From assembly GCA_035308365.1 (NCBI GenBank), contig DATGGU010000051.1, forward strand, positions 29,140 to 93,139: DNA of 64,000 nt. The letters run 5' to 3'. Below the pieces are notes generated by a model. It did not search any database and was not told the origin of the DNA. It saw only the letters and a list, made by a program, of their open reading frames with translations. The stretch is from PALSA-505 sp035308365 (GTDB lineage: Bacteria; Actinomycetota; Actinomycetes; Streptosporangiales; Streptosporangiaceae). The position numbers and the translations under genes were made by a program. Shown in pieces: positions 33,807 through 42,813 of this stretch; within the stretch, counting starts at the first letter, position 1; every line of letters begins with the position of its first letter.

Positions 33807-34054
33807 TTACCTGGCGAGGTCGGCCGGTTCGTCCAGCCGCGTCAGCTTCCGCAGGTTCGCCACCGTATAGATCCGGGCGATCCGTCCGTTGCCCACCACG
33901 AGGCTCACCGCGGCCGGCTGGCCGTCGATCTCGATCCGGCCCAACGCAGCCAGGACTCCTGCAGCACGTCCTCCGCGTCGGCCGCCGACCCGAGCATCTC
34001 GTAGGCGACCGTGAACAGCAGGCTGCGGTGGGCGACGAACGGGTCCTCGGTCAT
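33807..34054 (-). pseudogene. SigJ-like ECF sigma factor with internal deletion
   Basis: The ATG at 34054 starts a good sigma-70 region 2 N-terminus (FVAHRSLLFTVAYEMLGSAA, then DAEDVLQESWLRW). Around 33945 the frame switches and continues as the C-terminal SnoaL-like tail of the same family (IDGQPAAVSLVVGNG, then RIARIYTVANLRKLTRL). Everything between, including sigma region 4, is missing and the two parts are out of frame. In intact relatives this gene is ~300 codons. The ATGA overlap with the upstream carboxymuconolactone decarboxylase gene preserves the usual pair order. Confidence 0.8.
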
Positions 34055-34629
34055 GCCGCCGGCGCCACACCGGGCGTCTCAGGGCGCTTGGCCAGCGGGA
34101 TCTCGCAGGCATCGGAAAAGCCCTGCGAGGTGATCCCTAGCGCCGTGTTGCTCCTGGTCCCCATGTTGGCGGCGGCGATGAACACGGTGAGTTCGACCAG
34201 CCCGGCCGGGCCGAGCCGGTCCAGCAGGCGCGCGGACAGTTCGCCGGTGACGGCCGGCGGGGTGTTCGTCATGGCCTCGGCGTACTCCAGCACATCCCGC
34301 TCCAGCGGTGTGAACGCCGCCGACTCCCGCCAGCGTGGCACCTGGCTCGCCTTGGTCATGTCCAGGTTCTGGTTCTGTGCGTGGAAGTAGTTGATGTCAA
34401 GGCACCAACTGCAGCCAACCTGTGCCGCGACGGCCATGTGCGCGAACGTCTTGAGGCTCGCGTCGACCGCATCCCACTCGCCCACCTTGCCGCTGAATCC
34501 CAGGCTGTCCTCTGCGGCCTTTGGGTTGTGCCACAGCACCTCGACGGGCTCGGGCACGGCACCGAACTGCTTGATCAGGGTTTCACTCATCCCGGCGGGG
34601 AGTTCCGCCTTCGGAACGCGCAGCGCCAT
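34051..34629 (-). CDS. Carboxymuconolactone decarboxylase-family (AhpD-like) protein
   Basis: 192 residues. The AhpD-type active site is GCSWCLDINYFHAQN (residues ~72-86) with the CxxC pair and following histidine. The rest is the usual all-helical hexamer fold. Such proteins serve as thiol-dependent peroxidase adaptors. In actinomycetes they often stand directly before a SigJ-like sigma gene, as here. A very strong ribosome site (AGGAGG) precedes the ATG. With its partner broken, any regulatory link is probably lost. Confidence 0.88.
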   Translation of the reverse strand: MALRVPKAELPAGMSETLIKQFGAVPEPVEVLWHNPKAAEDSLGFSGKVGEWDAVDASLKTFAHMAVAAQVGCSWCLDINYFHAQNQNLDMTKASQVPRWRESAAFTPLERDVLEYAEAMTNTPPAVTGELSARLLDRLGPAGLVELTVFIAAANMGTRSNTALGITSQGFSDACEIPLAKRPETPGVAPAA

Positions 34630-34704
34630 GGTGTCCTCCTTGGACGATTGCCTTTCGGCATGAAGACACCGCCGGCCAGGCGCATGTGACAGCCGGCACG
34701 TCTG

Positions 34705-35106
34705 TTACGAAGATGTACCCGCCATCCATGCATGGACCCGCACCGGGCGGATGGTGACCTTGATCCTGCTCTCACCGGGCCTGTCACGCTCGCGGAGATT
34801 CGAGCCATACTTGGCGCCGACCCGGTGGGCGAAGGCGTAGTCCTCATCCGGCGTGATCTCGGCATCGCCGCGCAGTTCCAGGTAGCGGTACGGGTTTTCC
34901 AGGTCGAGCAGGAACAAGCTCACGGCCGGGTTGACCGTCAGGTTCTTGGCCTTTTGCCGGGCGTTGTTGAGCGAGAGGGCAACCGTGTCTCCGTCGGCGA
35001 GAAACCAGACCTCGGTGAGCTGCGGGCGGCCGTCCGGGCCGATCGTGCCGAGGGTGGCGAACGGGCCGTCGAGCAGGTCGCGGTGGGACGCGGGAATCTC
35101 AGGCAT
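34705..35106 (-). CDS. PPOX-class F420-dependent oxidoreductase-like protein
   Basis: 133 residues with the short split-barrel form typical of the F420-binding subfamily: PFATLGTIGPDGRPQLTEVW near 15, then NARQKAKNLTVNP, then YRYLELRGDAEI. The C-terminal strand is VRVHAW. These proteins bind the deazaflavin F420 and reduce various small molecules. GGAAGGA precedes the ATG. The substrate is unknown. Confidence 0.87.
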   Translation of the reverse strand: MPEIPASHRDLLDGPFATLGTIGPDGRPQLTEVWFLADGDTVALSLNNARQKAKNLTVNPAVSLFLLDLENPYRYLELRGDAEITPDEDYAFAHRVGAKYGSNLRERDRPGESRIKVTIRPVRVHAWMAGTSS

Positions 35107-35281
35107 GGCAGGTCCTTCCCGGAGGGGCGGTTCGTGTATTGGTACCGCAATGAACGTAGCGGGCCGGGCGCCGCCGCGGAGAGTATGAAAGAAGTTCTGT
35201 CATTGGCTTGCCGGGCGCCGGAATGGTCCTTGACCAGGATCTGGAGTGGAGTAGCGCCGAAGCCCACTACAGGAGTGGCTC

Positions 35282-36448
35282 ATGGGCGAACAAGGACGAC
35301 CGGTCAGCCGGCGTGACGTGGTGCGGGCCGGGGCCGGCCTGGCGGTGGCGGGGCTGGCCGGGGCCGGCCTGGCGGGCAAGGCCGCGGGCGGCGGGCCGCG
35401 CGGGACGGCCGGCCCGCGGCTGACCGCCGACCTGAGGCCAGCCAGCCTCACCCCGCAGCAGCAGGCCGGGCAGCGGGTGATCTGCTCCTACTCCGGGCTC
35501 ACCCCACCGTCCAGCCTGCTGCGGCAGATCAGCGCCGGCGAGGCCGCTGGGGTGATCTTCATTACCGGGAATATCGCCAGCGAAGGCCAGATCGTGTCGG
35601 CGATCCATCAGCTCATCGACGCGAACAAGCAGAGCCCGGTGAAGGCGCCGCTGCTGCTGATGACCGACCAGGAAGGCGGCGAGGTCAGGCGGCTGTCCGG
35701 CGAGCCCGTGCTGTCGGAGAAACAGGTCGGGGAGTCCTCCGGCTATGTGACCGTGGCCGGGCAGGCTGGCGCCGGAGCCGGGGACAACCTGGCCGGGGTG
35801 GGCATGAACGTGAACCTGGCACCGGTGCTTGGCGTGTACCGCACGCCGGGCGACTTCCTGGATCAGTACCAGCGCTCCTACAGCAACAATGCGAGCAAGG
35901 TCGCGGCCTGCGCCAAGGCGTGCGTCACCGCGATGATGCGGAGCGGGGTCGTGCCCACGGCCAAGCATTTTCCCGGCCTCGGCGCGGCGACCGCCAGCCA
36001 GGACACCGACGTTGAGCCGGTGGTGCTGAACATCCCGCTGTCCACTCTGCGCAGCGTGGACGAGCTGCCCTATCCGCCGGTCATCGCGGCCGGGATCAAG
36101 ATGATCATGGTGTCCTGGGCGACCTACCCGGCCCTGGACGCCAGCCTGCCCGCCGGGCTGTCGCCCGCGGTCGTGCAGGGTGAGCTGCGTGGGCACCTGG
36201 GATACACGGGCGTCACGATCACCGATGCGCTGGAGGCGGGAGCGCTGAAGGCCTACGGGACGACGCAGCAGCGCGCGGTGGCCGCCGCCGCGGCCGGGAT
36301 GGACCTGATCCTGTGCGCCGAGGGCAGCGCCAGCCAGAACAGCGACGCGGTCACCGGCCTGGCCAATGCCCTGCAGAGCGGCCAGCTCAACCAGGCAGCT
36401 TTCGCGGCCTCGGTGCAGCGGGTGACCGCCTTGCGGCAGAGCTTGTAG
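35282..36448 (+). CDS. Secreted glycoside hydrolase family 3 protein (NagZ-like)
   Basis: 388 residues. A twin-arginine signal (SRRDVVRAG followed by a hydrophobic Ala/Gly/Leu stretch to ~40) directs export. The single GH3 N-terminal domain follows with LLLMTDQEGGEVRRL near 122, the KHFPG motif near 223 and the nucleophile aspartate in GVTITDALEAGAL near 315. Probable activity is beta-N-acetylhexosaminidase on chitin or peptidoglycan fragments. It lies tail to tail with a chitinase, so the two may act together on chitin. Confidence 0.9.
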   Translation: MGEQGRPVSRRDVVRAGAGLAVAGLAGAGLAGKAAGGGPRGTAGPRLTADLRPASLTPQQQAGQRVICSYSGLTPPSSLLRQISAGEAAGVIFITGNIASEGQIVSAIHQLIDANKQSPVKAPLLLMTDQEGGEVRRLSGEPVLSEKQVGESSGYVTVAGQAGAGAGDNLAGVGMNVNLAPVLGVYRTPGDFLDQYQRSYSNNASKVAACAKACVTAMMRSGVVPTAKHFPGLGAATASQDTDVEPVVLNIPLSTLRSVDELPYPPVIAAGIKMIMVSWATYPALDASLPAGLSPAVVQGELRGHLGYTGVTITDALEAGALKAYGTTQQRAVAAAAAGMDLILCAEGSASQNSDAVTGLANALQSGQLNQAAFAASVQRVTALRQSL

Positions 36449-36457
36449 GGGAGGCTG

Positions 36458-36495
36458 TGCGGGCGGCCACCACGACACCGTGGCGGCCGCCCGCA
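36458..36495 (+). terminator. Bidirectional terminator hairpin
   Basis: TGCGGGCGGCC pairs with GGCCGCCCGCA, with an inner CCAC/GTGG. It lies between the convergent GH3 and GH18 genes. Confidence 0.75.
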
Positions 36496-36499
36496 GCCG

Positions 36500-38749
36500 T
36501 TAGCCGGCCGTCAGGCTGAAGTCGTCGGCGTACACGTTGCCCTGGACATACCAGCCGTGGACATAGACGGTGACGGTTCCCGAGGACCCGGTGGTGAACG
36601 GGACGGTCAGCTGCGACCAGCCGCTCCCCGAAGTCCAGGTGCTCGCGGTCGCGCCGCCGCTGACCCCGATGTAGGAATAGTTGCCCTGCACCCAGCCGGT
36701 GAGCGTGTAGCTGGTGCTGGGCGACAGCGTGACGGTCTGATCGCACTCGCCGGTCTGGCTGGCCGTGGGGGTGATCTGGGCCGCGTACGTGCCCGAGTGC
36801 ACCGGGCTGGTCACCACGGCGTCACCGGACTGGCAGGTCCATGGGCTGAGGCTGCCGGACTCGAAGCCGCCGTTGGCCAGGCTGCCCGATCCGCCCGAAC
36901 TGTTCACGGTGAGTGTGTAGGTGGTGTTCTCGGTCCCCGAGGGCGCCGTGCCGGTCACCGTCAATGGGTAGCTGCCCGGCGTGACCGACGACGTGGTGTT
37001 GACCGTCATGGTGGACGAGCCGCCGGTGGTGACCGAGGTGGGGCTGAACGAGACGGTCACGCCGGACGGGGCGCCGGTGCCGGACAGTGACACGGTCTGG
37101 TTCGACCCGGAGGTGAGCGCGGTGCTGACCGTGGCGGTGGTGGATCCGCCGGGGTTCACCGAGCCGGACGTGGGCGAGACCGCGACCGAGAAGGAGTTCC
37201 CTGACGGCGGGCCGCATTTACCCGGCGTGCTGCCGAGGTCGTTCTCGACGTCGTTGAACAGGGCCGGATTGTTCGGGTCCATGTCGTACATCGAGAACAT
37301 CATCACCCCGCCCATGCCCTCGCAGTGCATGTAGTCGATCCGGGCCTGGATCGACTGGGGTGACAGGCCGGTCCACCAATTGCTGCCGTCGTAGAAGTAA
37401 GCCGCCTCGGCGAGCGGATCGTAGAAGGTGTCGGCGGGATTGTCGACCACGTCCTGCCCGGAGGAGAACGGGCCGCTGGTCAGTTCCTTGTACATCTGGA
37501 TGCCCGGCACGTTCCCGGAGTAGGTGGCTCCGGATGCCGGGCCCGTCGCACTCTGGAACAGGCCGTGGTTACCGCCCGCTGGCACCCCGGTCCAGCCCCG
37601 GTAGTAGAACTCCATTCCCAGCGTCAATTTGTTCGCCGGGAAGCCGCCGGGGATGCTGTAGGCGCTGTCCCCGTTCACCCAGGCGTTGACCGCGTTGTTG
37701 ATCGAGTACTTCTCGGTGCCCGGCGGCACCGGGTTACCGGGCTCGGCCGGGTCGGTGTAGATCGGGTCCTGGAAGTCGGTCGGGCCAAGCGACTGCCCGG
37801 TCGGGTTCCAGGCCACATGCATGTCGTAGCTCATCAGGTCGCCGAAGGTCAGGTACTGGCCGATCTGGTTGGTCTGGATCAGGCTGATCTTGTCCTGGCC
37901 CGAGGGCAGCGCGGCGGACAGGTAGTAGGTCTGTCCCGTCGTCGCCGTGAGCGCGGTGAGCTCGGTGCGGAACTCCTTGAGCAGCGCCGTGTAGTTCGCG
38001 GTGTCCGCCGGGCTGTAGTGGTTGCCCACGTGCCCGCCGGGGGACCCCGGGTACTCCCAGTCGATGTCGAACCCGTCGAACAGGCCGGCGATCGCGCCCG
38101 GCGCGGGCGTGACGCCGTAGTCCGGGTCGGGTGGCAGGTTGCCCTTGATGAACATGTTGATGCAGGACGACACGAAGGCCTGCCGCGAGGCGGCGGTGGC
38201 CGCCGCATCGGAGAAGTACTTCGAGTACGTCCAGCCGCCGATCGATAGCAGGATCCTCACGTTCGGGTAGAGGGCCTTCAGCTCCTGGAGCTGGTGGAAG
38301 TTCCCGGCGAGCTGGCCATAGGCGTCGGCTTGGCCGTTGACCGACTGCGCGGCGGTGAAGTCCTTGCCGTAGTCGGCGTCCATGTCACCGGCGCCGTCGC
38401 CGGCGTTCGGGTCGGTCTCTCCGCCCGGGTCGGGGTCGACACCCTTCTCCGCCTCGAAGCACTGGTGCGTGCTGGGGTTGATGTTCTCGAAGTCGTAGAT
38501 CAGGTAGTTGATGTGCTTGATCTCGCCGGAGGTGACCAGGTCCTTGAGATAGAAGTTGTTCTGGTAGATCGACCACTGGTCGTAGTAGGCGACGGTGATG
38601 CCGCCGCTGGAAACATGCGGTGAGACAAGGTGTGGCGCTGTCTTCGCCAGTGCTGCTGGGCTCGGCATGACCGCCATCGGGCCGATGCCCGCAACCGCGG
38701 CGCTGACCACCATGGCAGCCAGCCCGCCGCGGCCGGTTCTGAGTCGCAT
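36500..38749 (-). CDS. Secreted GH18 chitinase with Ig-like and carbohydrate-binding domains
   Basis: 749 residues. Signal peptide about 1-35. The GH18 barrel covers ~50-510 with strand-3 LLSIGGWTYSKYFSD and the catalytic FDGFDIDWEYPG, E232 being the acid. MSYDMHVAW and GVMMFSMYDMD close the barrel. An Ig-like or Big domain (VSPTSGSVNPGGSTTATVST) spans ~520-615. A beta-sandwich sugar-binding domain (GGFESGSLSPWTCQSG ... VYADDFSL) ends the protein. It should degrade chitin outside the cell. A strong promoter is visible ~170 bp upstream. Confidence 0.94.
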   Translation of the reverse strand: MRLRTGRGGLAAMVVSAAVAGIGPMAVMPSPAALAKTAPHLVSPHVSSGGITVAYYDQWSIYQNNFYLKDLVTSGEIKHINYLIYDFENINPSTHQCFEAEKGVDPDPGGETDPNAGDGAGDMDADYGKDFTAAQSVNGQADAYGQLAGNFHQLQELKALYPNVRILLSIGGWTYSKYFSDAAATAASRQAFVSSCINMFIKGNLPPDPDYGVTPAPGAIAGLFDGFDIDWEYPGSPGGHVGNHYSPADTANYTALLKEFRTELTALTATTGQTYYLSAALPSGQDKISLIQTNQIGQYLTFGDLMSYDMHVAWNPTGQSLGPTDFQDPIYTDPAEPGNPVPPGTEKYSINNAVNAWVNGDSAYSIPGGFPANKLTLGMEFYYRGWTGVPAGGNHGLFQSATGPASGATYSGNVPGIQMYKELTSGPFSSGQDVVDNPADTFYDPLAEAAYFYDGSNWWTGLSPQSIQARIDYMHCEGMGGVMMFSMYDMDPNNPALFNDVENDLGSTPGKCGPPSGNSFSVAVSPTSGSVNPGGSTTATVSTALTSGSNQTVSLSGTGAPSGVTVSFSPTSVTTGGSSTMTVNTTSSVTPGSYPLTVTGTAPSGTENTTYTLTVNSSGGSGSLANGGFESGSLSPWTCQSGDAVVTSPVHSGTYAAQITPTASQTGECDQTVTLSPSTSYTLTGWVQGNYSYIGVSGGATASTWTSGSGWSQLTVPFTTGSSGTVTVYVHGWYVQGNVYADDFSLTAG

Positions 38750-38839
38750 GAGTCCTCCCTGCTGTTAGCGGGGTAGCGCAGCCGTGCGGCTTGCGCGGCA
38801 TGCGCATGCAGAGCCAAGTGGGCCCGGGATGGGCACAGG

Positions 38840-38855
38840 TGTGCACGAGTGCACA
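38840..38855. promoter_or_regulatory. Hyphenated palindrome in the chitinase 5' UTR
   Basis: TGTGCAC, two bases (GA), GTGCACA: a 16-bp inverted repeat ~40 bp downstream of the predicted transcription start. It is placed as a repressor operator would be. Confidence 0.45.
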
Positions 38856-38894
38856 GGGGTGCAGAAACTAATAGGTAACTTTCTTTATTAATTG

Positions 38895-38923
38895 AGCGTA
38901 ATCGCAACATAGCCGTGAGTCAA
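38895..38923 (-). promoter_or_regulatory. Promoter of the chitinase gene
   Basis: On the minus strand TTGACT (38923-38918) and TACGCT (38900-38895) are separated by 17 bases, in an unusually AT-rich patch (38870-38910). The leader to the ATG would be ~140 nt. Confidence 0.6.
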
Positions 38924-39209
38924 TGCCTCGCCGGCCTGCGGCGGCGGGCCCGGCTGGCTCAGCTGGTTCGCAGAGGATCTGGAGAGGAAGGGGCGGCGGA
39001 CGTTAAGCTTTACTCAGGAGTCTGGTTAGGGCTCTGACGTGGCTTACCGCCAGCTCAGCGGCGATGTGCCCAGCTTGTCTCAATGTTGTGTTCAGCTCGC
39101 ATCCAGCTAACTTGCCGCCCGGCGTCAGCTCTCCCTGAATTTCCCTCCAGGTACGGGACGCATCTTATGAGCAGGAACAAGGCGACCACGTATCTAGGGA
39201 GACAGACCC
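38924..39209 (+). other. Upstream region of the HtrA gene
   Basis: 286 bp that hold the ribosome site AGGGAGA just before the ATG at 39210. No gene or clear promoter pair is recognised elsewhere in it. Confidence 0.4.
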
Positions 39210-40550
39210 ATGATCCAGGATTCGCCGGACGCGACTGGCTCGGCAGAGGGGCGCCCGTACGCACCCTGGCCCGGCGCGCACGGCCCGGCCAACCCGTACG
39301 CCCAGGGCGCTTACGCCCAGGGGGCGTATCCCCAGAGCCCGTATGGTCAGGGCGGGTACGCGCACGGCGGCTACCCGCAGGGCCCCTACAACCCCTATGC
39401 GCAGTACGGCGGACCGGGCGGCCCAGGCCCGGGCGGTCCCGGCGGCCCGGGGGACCCGGGCAAGCAGCCCGCGCCGCTGTGGCGGCGGCCGCATTTCCGG
39501 CTGATGGCCGCGACCGCGGCGGTCGCGCTGGCCGCGGGGGCCGGCTCCACCCTGGCGCTGACCTCGGCGGGGGCCAGCACGCTGAGCACCGCGCAGGTCG
39601 TGGCCAAGACCGACCCCGGCATCGTCGACGTGGTCACCACCCTGGGCTACCAGAACGGCACGGCGGCAGGCACCGGAATCGTGCTCACCTCCAACGGTGA
39701 GGTGCTCACCAACAACCACGTCATCAACGGCGCGACCTCGATCAAGGTCAGGGACGTAGGCAACGACCGCGTCTATCCGGCGAGGGTTGTCGGCTACAGC
39801 CAGTCCAGCGACGTGGCGGTGTTGCAGCTCGTGGGCGCCTCGGGCCTGACCACCGCCAGCCTCGGCAACTCATCCACGGTCAAGGTCGGCGACAAGGTCG
39901 TGGCGATCGGCAACGCCGAGGGCCTGAACAGCACGCCGTCGGTCGCGACCGGCCGGGTGACGGCGCTCAACCAGTCGATCACCGCCAGCGATGAGGGAGC
40001 CGGTGTTGCCGAGCAGCTCAAGGGGCTGATCGAGACCAACGCCCCCATTCAGCCGGGCGACTCGGGCGGACCGCTGACCGACACCCGGGGCCAGGTCGTC
40101 GGCATCGACACCGCGGCGTCCTCCGGCTCCACCCAGCTCAGCTCGTCCCAGGCGACCCAGGCGTTCAGCGTCCCGATCAACCAGGCGCTCAGCATCGCCC
40201 GGCAGATCGAGGCGGGCACGTCCTCGGCAACGGTGCACATCGGCAGCACCGCGTTCCTGGGCATCCAGGTCAGTTCCTCGTCGTCCGTGCCGGGCTTCTT
40301 CGGTGGCGGCAGCGGCGGCGGCGGTGCGGTGGTCGCGGGGGTCGAGCCGGGCTCGGCCGCCGCCAGCGCCGGCCTGACCGCCGGCGACACGATCACCTCG
40401 CTGGCCGGCCACGGCATCACCTCGCCGGACCAGATCCGTTCGGTGCTGACCCACTACCACCCGGGCGACAAGGTGGGCATCGTCTGGACCGACCAGGCCG
40501 GCGCCAGCCACAGCGCCACCCTCGTCCTCGGCTCGGGCCCGGCCGGGTGA
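39210..40550 (+). CDS. HtrA/DegP-like membrane-anchored serine protease with PDZ domain
   Basis: 446 residues. The cytoplasmic N-terminus (1-90) is Gly/Pro/Tyr-rich with repeats such as AQGAYAQGAYPQSPYGQGGY. One membrane helix spans ~99-118. The trypsin-like domain has the triad H170 (LTNNHVING), D201 (SSDVAVLQL) and S285 (QPGDSGGPL). One PDZ domain covers ~345-440. It should act outside the membrane on misfolded envelope proteins. It is full length. Confidence 0.94.
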   Translation: MIQDSPDATGSAEGRPYAPWPGAHGPANPYAQGAYAQGAYPQSPYGQGGYAHGGYPQGPYNPYAQYGGPGGPGPGGPGGPGDPGKQPAPLWRRPHFRLMAATAAVALAAGAGSTLALTSAGASTLSTAQVVAKTDPGIVDVVTTLGYQNGTAAGTGIVLTSNGEVLTNNHVINGATSIKVRDVGNDRVYPARVVGYSQSSDVAVLQLVGASGLTTASLGNSSTVKVGDKVVAIGNAEGLNSTPSVATGRVTALNQSITASDEGAGVAEQLKGLIETNAPIQPGDSGGPLTDTRGQVVGIDTAASSGSTQLSSSQATQAFSVPINQALSIARQIEAGTSSATVHIGSTAFLGIQVSSSSSVPGFFGGGSGGGGAVVAGVEPGSAAASAGLTAGDTITSLAGHGITSPDQIRSVLTHYHPGDKVGIVWTDQAGASHSATLVLGSGPAG

Positions 40551-40568
40551 GAGAAGCCGGCCCGTTCG

Positions 40569-40603
40569 CCGCAGCCCCGGCGTGGCGCACGCCGGGGCTG
40601 CGG
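40569..40603 (+). terminator. Strong bidirectional terminator
   Basis: A perfect 15-bp stem (CCGCAGCCCCGGCGT with its complement) and a 5-base loop separates the convergent htrA-like and G1 peptidase genes. Confidence 0.85.
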
Positions 40604-40611
40604 CCGTGTGC

Positions 40612-41454
40612 TCAGTGATGGACCCAGGTAATCGAGAAGCTCTCGCCGAGCATGGACAGGGGTGACTCCTGGGACAGCGGGGTGGTGCGGCGCTCCAGTG
40701 TGGTTCTGTGCAGGTTCCCGGCGGACGCGAGCGGGACTCCGTCGACCTTGATGTTGCTGAACGTAACGGTGTGGAAGTCGGGTACCCGTGGTGCGCCGCC
40801 ACCGACGGCCTCCAGGATCGCCTCGGCCGACGCCTTCTCCAGCGGGTTGCTTGGGTGCCGGTGGAAGGTCCTGGTCCAGCCGCTGGTGGTGTCGCTCTCG
40901 GTCAGGGTCCAGGTGCCCTTGGATACGCTCACCGAGGCGGTCAGGGTGTCACCGGCGTGCACGGTCTCCTTGAAGTAGTCGGACGGCCCGGGGTACATCT
41001 CGATCCAGGGGTGATAGCTGGCAACGCCGTTGACGCAGTCGAGGTCGATGCCGATCTGCTCGACCGTGAAGTCGTTCCAGCCGTCGATGCCGATCCACGG
41101 GGATGCGTCCCCGTTGCCCCGAGAGCAGTTCATCCTGGGGATGTTCCAGCTCCCCGTGATCTTCTTGTAGGGGCCCGCACCGGTGACGGCATAACCTCCC
41201 CAGATCTGGTTGGCGTGGTTGAGGCCGCGGGGCAGGGAATGGGTCAGGGGGACGGCGGCCGCGTGGGCCGCCGTGGGTGACAAGGCGGCCGCGCCGGGCA
41301 CCGCGATCGCGAGCGCCGCCAGTCCTGAGGTGATCGGCCACCGGCACGCGCGAAGCCGTGAACTCCGCTCGCCGCCGGGGGCTGTCCTCTCGCTCCGCAC
41401 CAGTTGCTCCCCTTTCGTGCCGTGATCACCGGTCAGGCGATTTGTCACGTTCAC
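40612..41454 (-). CDS. Secreted G1-family (eqolisin-like) glutamic endopeptidase
   Basis: 280 residues from a GTG. A signal peptide covers about 1-65 (basic region, then LAALAIAVPGAAAL and AHAAA). The mature domain is a beta-sandwich with IWGGYAVTG, SPWIGIDGWNDFTVEQIG (glutamine of the Gln/Glu dyad) and a later EKASAEAILEAVGGG (glutamate). In the fungal prototype these two residues catalyse peptide cleavage at acid pH. Bacterial members are less studied, so activity is inferred from the retained pair. Confidence 0.82.
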   Translation of the reverse strand: MNVTNRLTGDHGTKGEQLVRSERTAPGGERSSRLRACRWPITSGLAALAIAVPGAAALSPTAAHAAAVPLTHSLPRGLNHANQIWGGYAVTGAGPYKKITGSWNIPRMNCSRGNGDASPWIGIDGWNDFTVEQIGIDLDCVNGVASYHPWIEMYPGPSDYFKETVHAGDTLTASVSVSKGTWTLTESDTTSGWTRTFHRHPSNPLEKASAEAILEAVGGGAPRVPDFHTVTFSNIKVDGVPLASAGNLHRTTLERRTTPLSQESPLSMLGESFSITWVHH

Positions 41455-41534
41455 TTCCAGGGATGAGTGTATGGGGTTATCTGTCAGTTACGAGGTGTAC
41501 CGATATGTTCGCCCCGAAACGGACAGGCGGTTTC

Positions 41535-42323
41535 TCAGTGGCCAGCGGCTCGCCTGCCGACGATGTGGAACAACCGGCTCATGAGGCGGTAGGGGTCACG
41601 ACGGCTGGCCTGCAGTTCGACCTCGCAGGCCAGTTCCCCGGCCCCGCCGTCCTCTCCAGAGGCGCGGGTCCAGCCGTCGGTGAACAGGCGGACGCCGTAC
41701 CAGGCGATCCGCTGCACGCCATGGCCGGCCAGCATCACGGTGAGGTCCTCGACGGTGTCCCCGCGAGTGTCCACGCCCAGCCCGTTGACCTGATGGTCGG
41801 TGTCGAAGGCGGCCAGCGCTTCGGCCCAGTCGCCGGCCAGGGCCGGCCGTGCGGCCAGGACCCTGGCGTTCTTGGCCACCAGCGAGATGATCCCGCCCGG
41901 CTCGGCCAGATCCGCCAGCGCGGCCACGAACGGCCGTGGTTCCTCGACATACATGATCACGCCGTGGCACAGCACCCCGGCGAACCGGGCGCCACCCAGT
42001 GCCTCGCGTGCGCCCGCGGCGCTCGCCTGGACCAGCCGGACCCGGCCGGCCACCTCGCCGGGCTCGCCGGCCAGCCGGGTGCGCGCCCGGGCGAGCATCG
42101 CTTCGGACGGATCCACGATGGTCACCCGGTAGCCCGCACGGGCGAGCGGGATGGACTGGTTGCCGGCCCCGCCCCCGATGTCAACCAGCCCGGCCGGTGG
42201 CCGGGGCAGGTGATCGTGCAGATGCGCGGCGATGACGTGGGTGCGCACCCGGCCGCGCAGCGTCCCGTAGTGCCCGTCCACGAAGCGCCCGGCCAGGGGT
42301 GCCCATGCGTCGTCGGCTGGCAT
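41535..42323 (-). CDS. SAM-dependent methyltransferase
   Basis: 262 residues with a class I methyltransferase core: VDIGGGAGNQSIPLA (motif I, ~46-60), VTIVDPSEAML (motif II) and a GVLCHGVIMYVEEP segment resembling SmtA/CmoM-type tRNA- or small-molecule methyltransferases. The substrate is unknown. CAGACT lies six bases before the ATG on the minus strand, like the other leaderless candidates. Confidence 0.85.
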   Translation of the reverse strand: MPADDAWAPLAGRFVDGHYGTLRGRVRTHVIAAHLHDHLPRPPAGLVDIGGGAGNQSIPLARAGYRVTIVDPSEAMLARARTRLAGEPGEVAGRVRLVQASAAGAREALGGARFAGVLCHGVIMYVEEPRPFVAALADLAEPGGIISLVAKNARVLAARPALAGDWAEALAAFDTDHQVNGLGVDTRGDTVEDLTVMLAGHGVQRIAWYGVRLFTDGWTRASGEDGGAGELACEVELQASRRDPYRLMSRLFHIVGRRAAGH

Positions 42324-42400
42324 GGCTTCAGTCTGCCCGGTGACAGATCGCGGTACGGTCGGGGGTGACCAGCAGGCCAGTGTGTCATGGGGGAGAGCCA

Positions 42401-42781
42401 GTGACGTTGATAGCCCGCTTTCAGGTTGATGGGTTCGAGCCCCGGCAGGTGACCGGTCTGGACGCGGACTGGGTCGGCTTGCTGACGTTCGCCAAGACCT
42501 TCACGTCGGGGATCATCGGGCACGCCACGACCTTGTTCATGTCGGCCGGCACGGAGGAAGGTTCCCGGTCCTACCTGGCGACCGAGCGGATCACCGGCCG
42601 CACCGGCGACGGCGTGGAGGGCTCGGTGACCGTCCAGCACGGTGGCCTGGAGTCCGACCCCGGCTCGTGGTTCGGCCACATCGTTCCCGGCACCGGCACC
42701 GGTGGATTCGCCGGCTGGTCAGGCTCGGCCAGGATCATGCATGACGATCAGGGCGCCTACTTCGAGATCAAGCTGTCCTGA
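42401..42781 (+). CDS. DUF3224 domain protein
   Basis: 126 residues from the GTG at 42401, which has GGGGAGAG upstream. The family pattern is visible: FAKTFTSGIIGHATT, YLATERITGRTGDGVEGSVT, VQHGG and IVPGTGTGGFAGWSG. It is an allene-oxide-cyclase-like beta-barrel of unknown function. An in-frame codon at 42365 could extend the protein by 12 residues but lacks a ribosome site. Confidence 0.82.
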   Translation: MTLIARFQVDGFEPRQVTGLDADWVGLLTFAKTFTSGIIGHATTLFMSAGTEEGSRSYLATERITGRTGDGVEGSVTVQHGGLESDPGSWFGHIVPGTGTGGFAGWSGSARIMHDDQGAYFEIKLS

Positions 42782-42813
42782 CGGCCGGCGGCCGGGCGCG
42801 GCCCGGGTGCGGG

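Noticed and set aside
42365..42400. Earlier start of the DUF3224 gene
   Set aside because: No ribosome site; the GTG at 42401 has GGGGAGAG at good spacing and fits the family's start.
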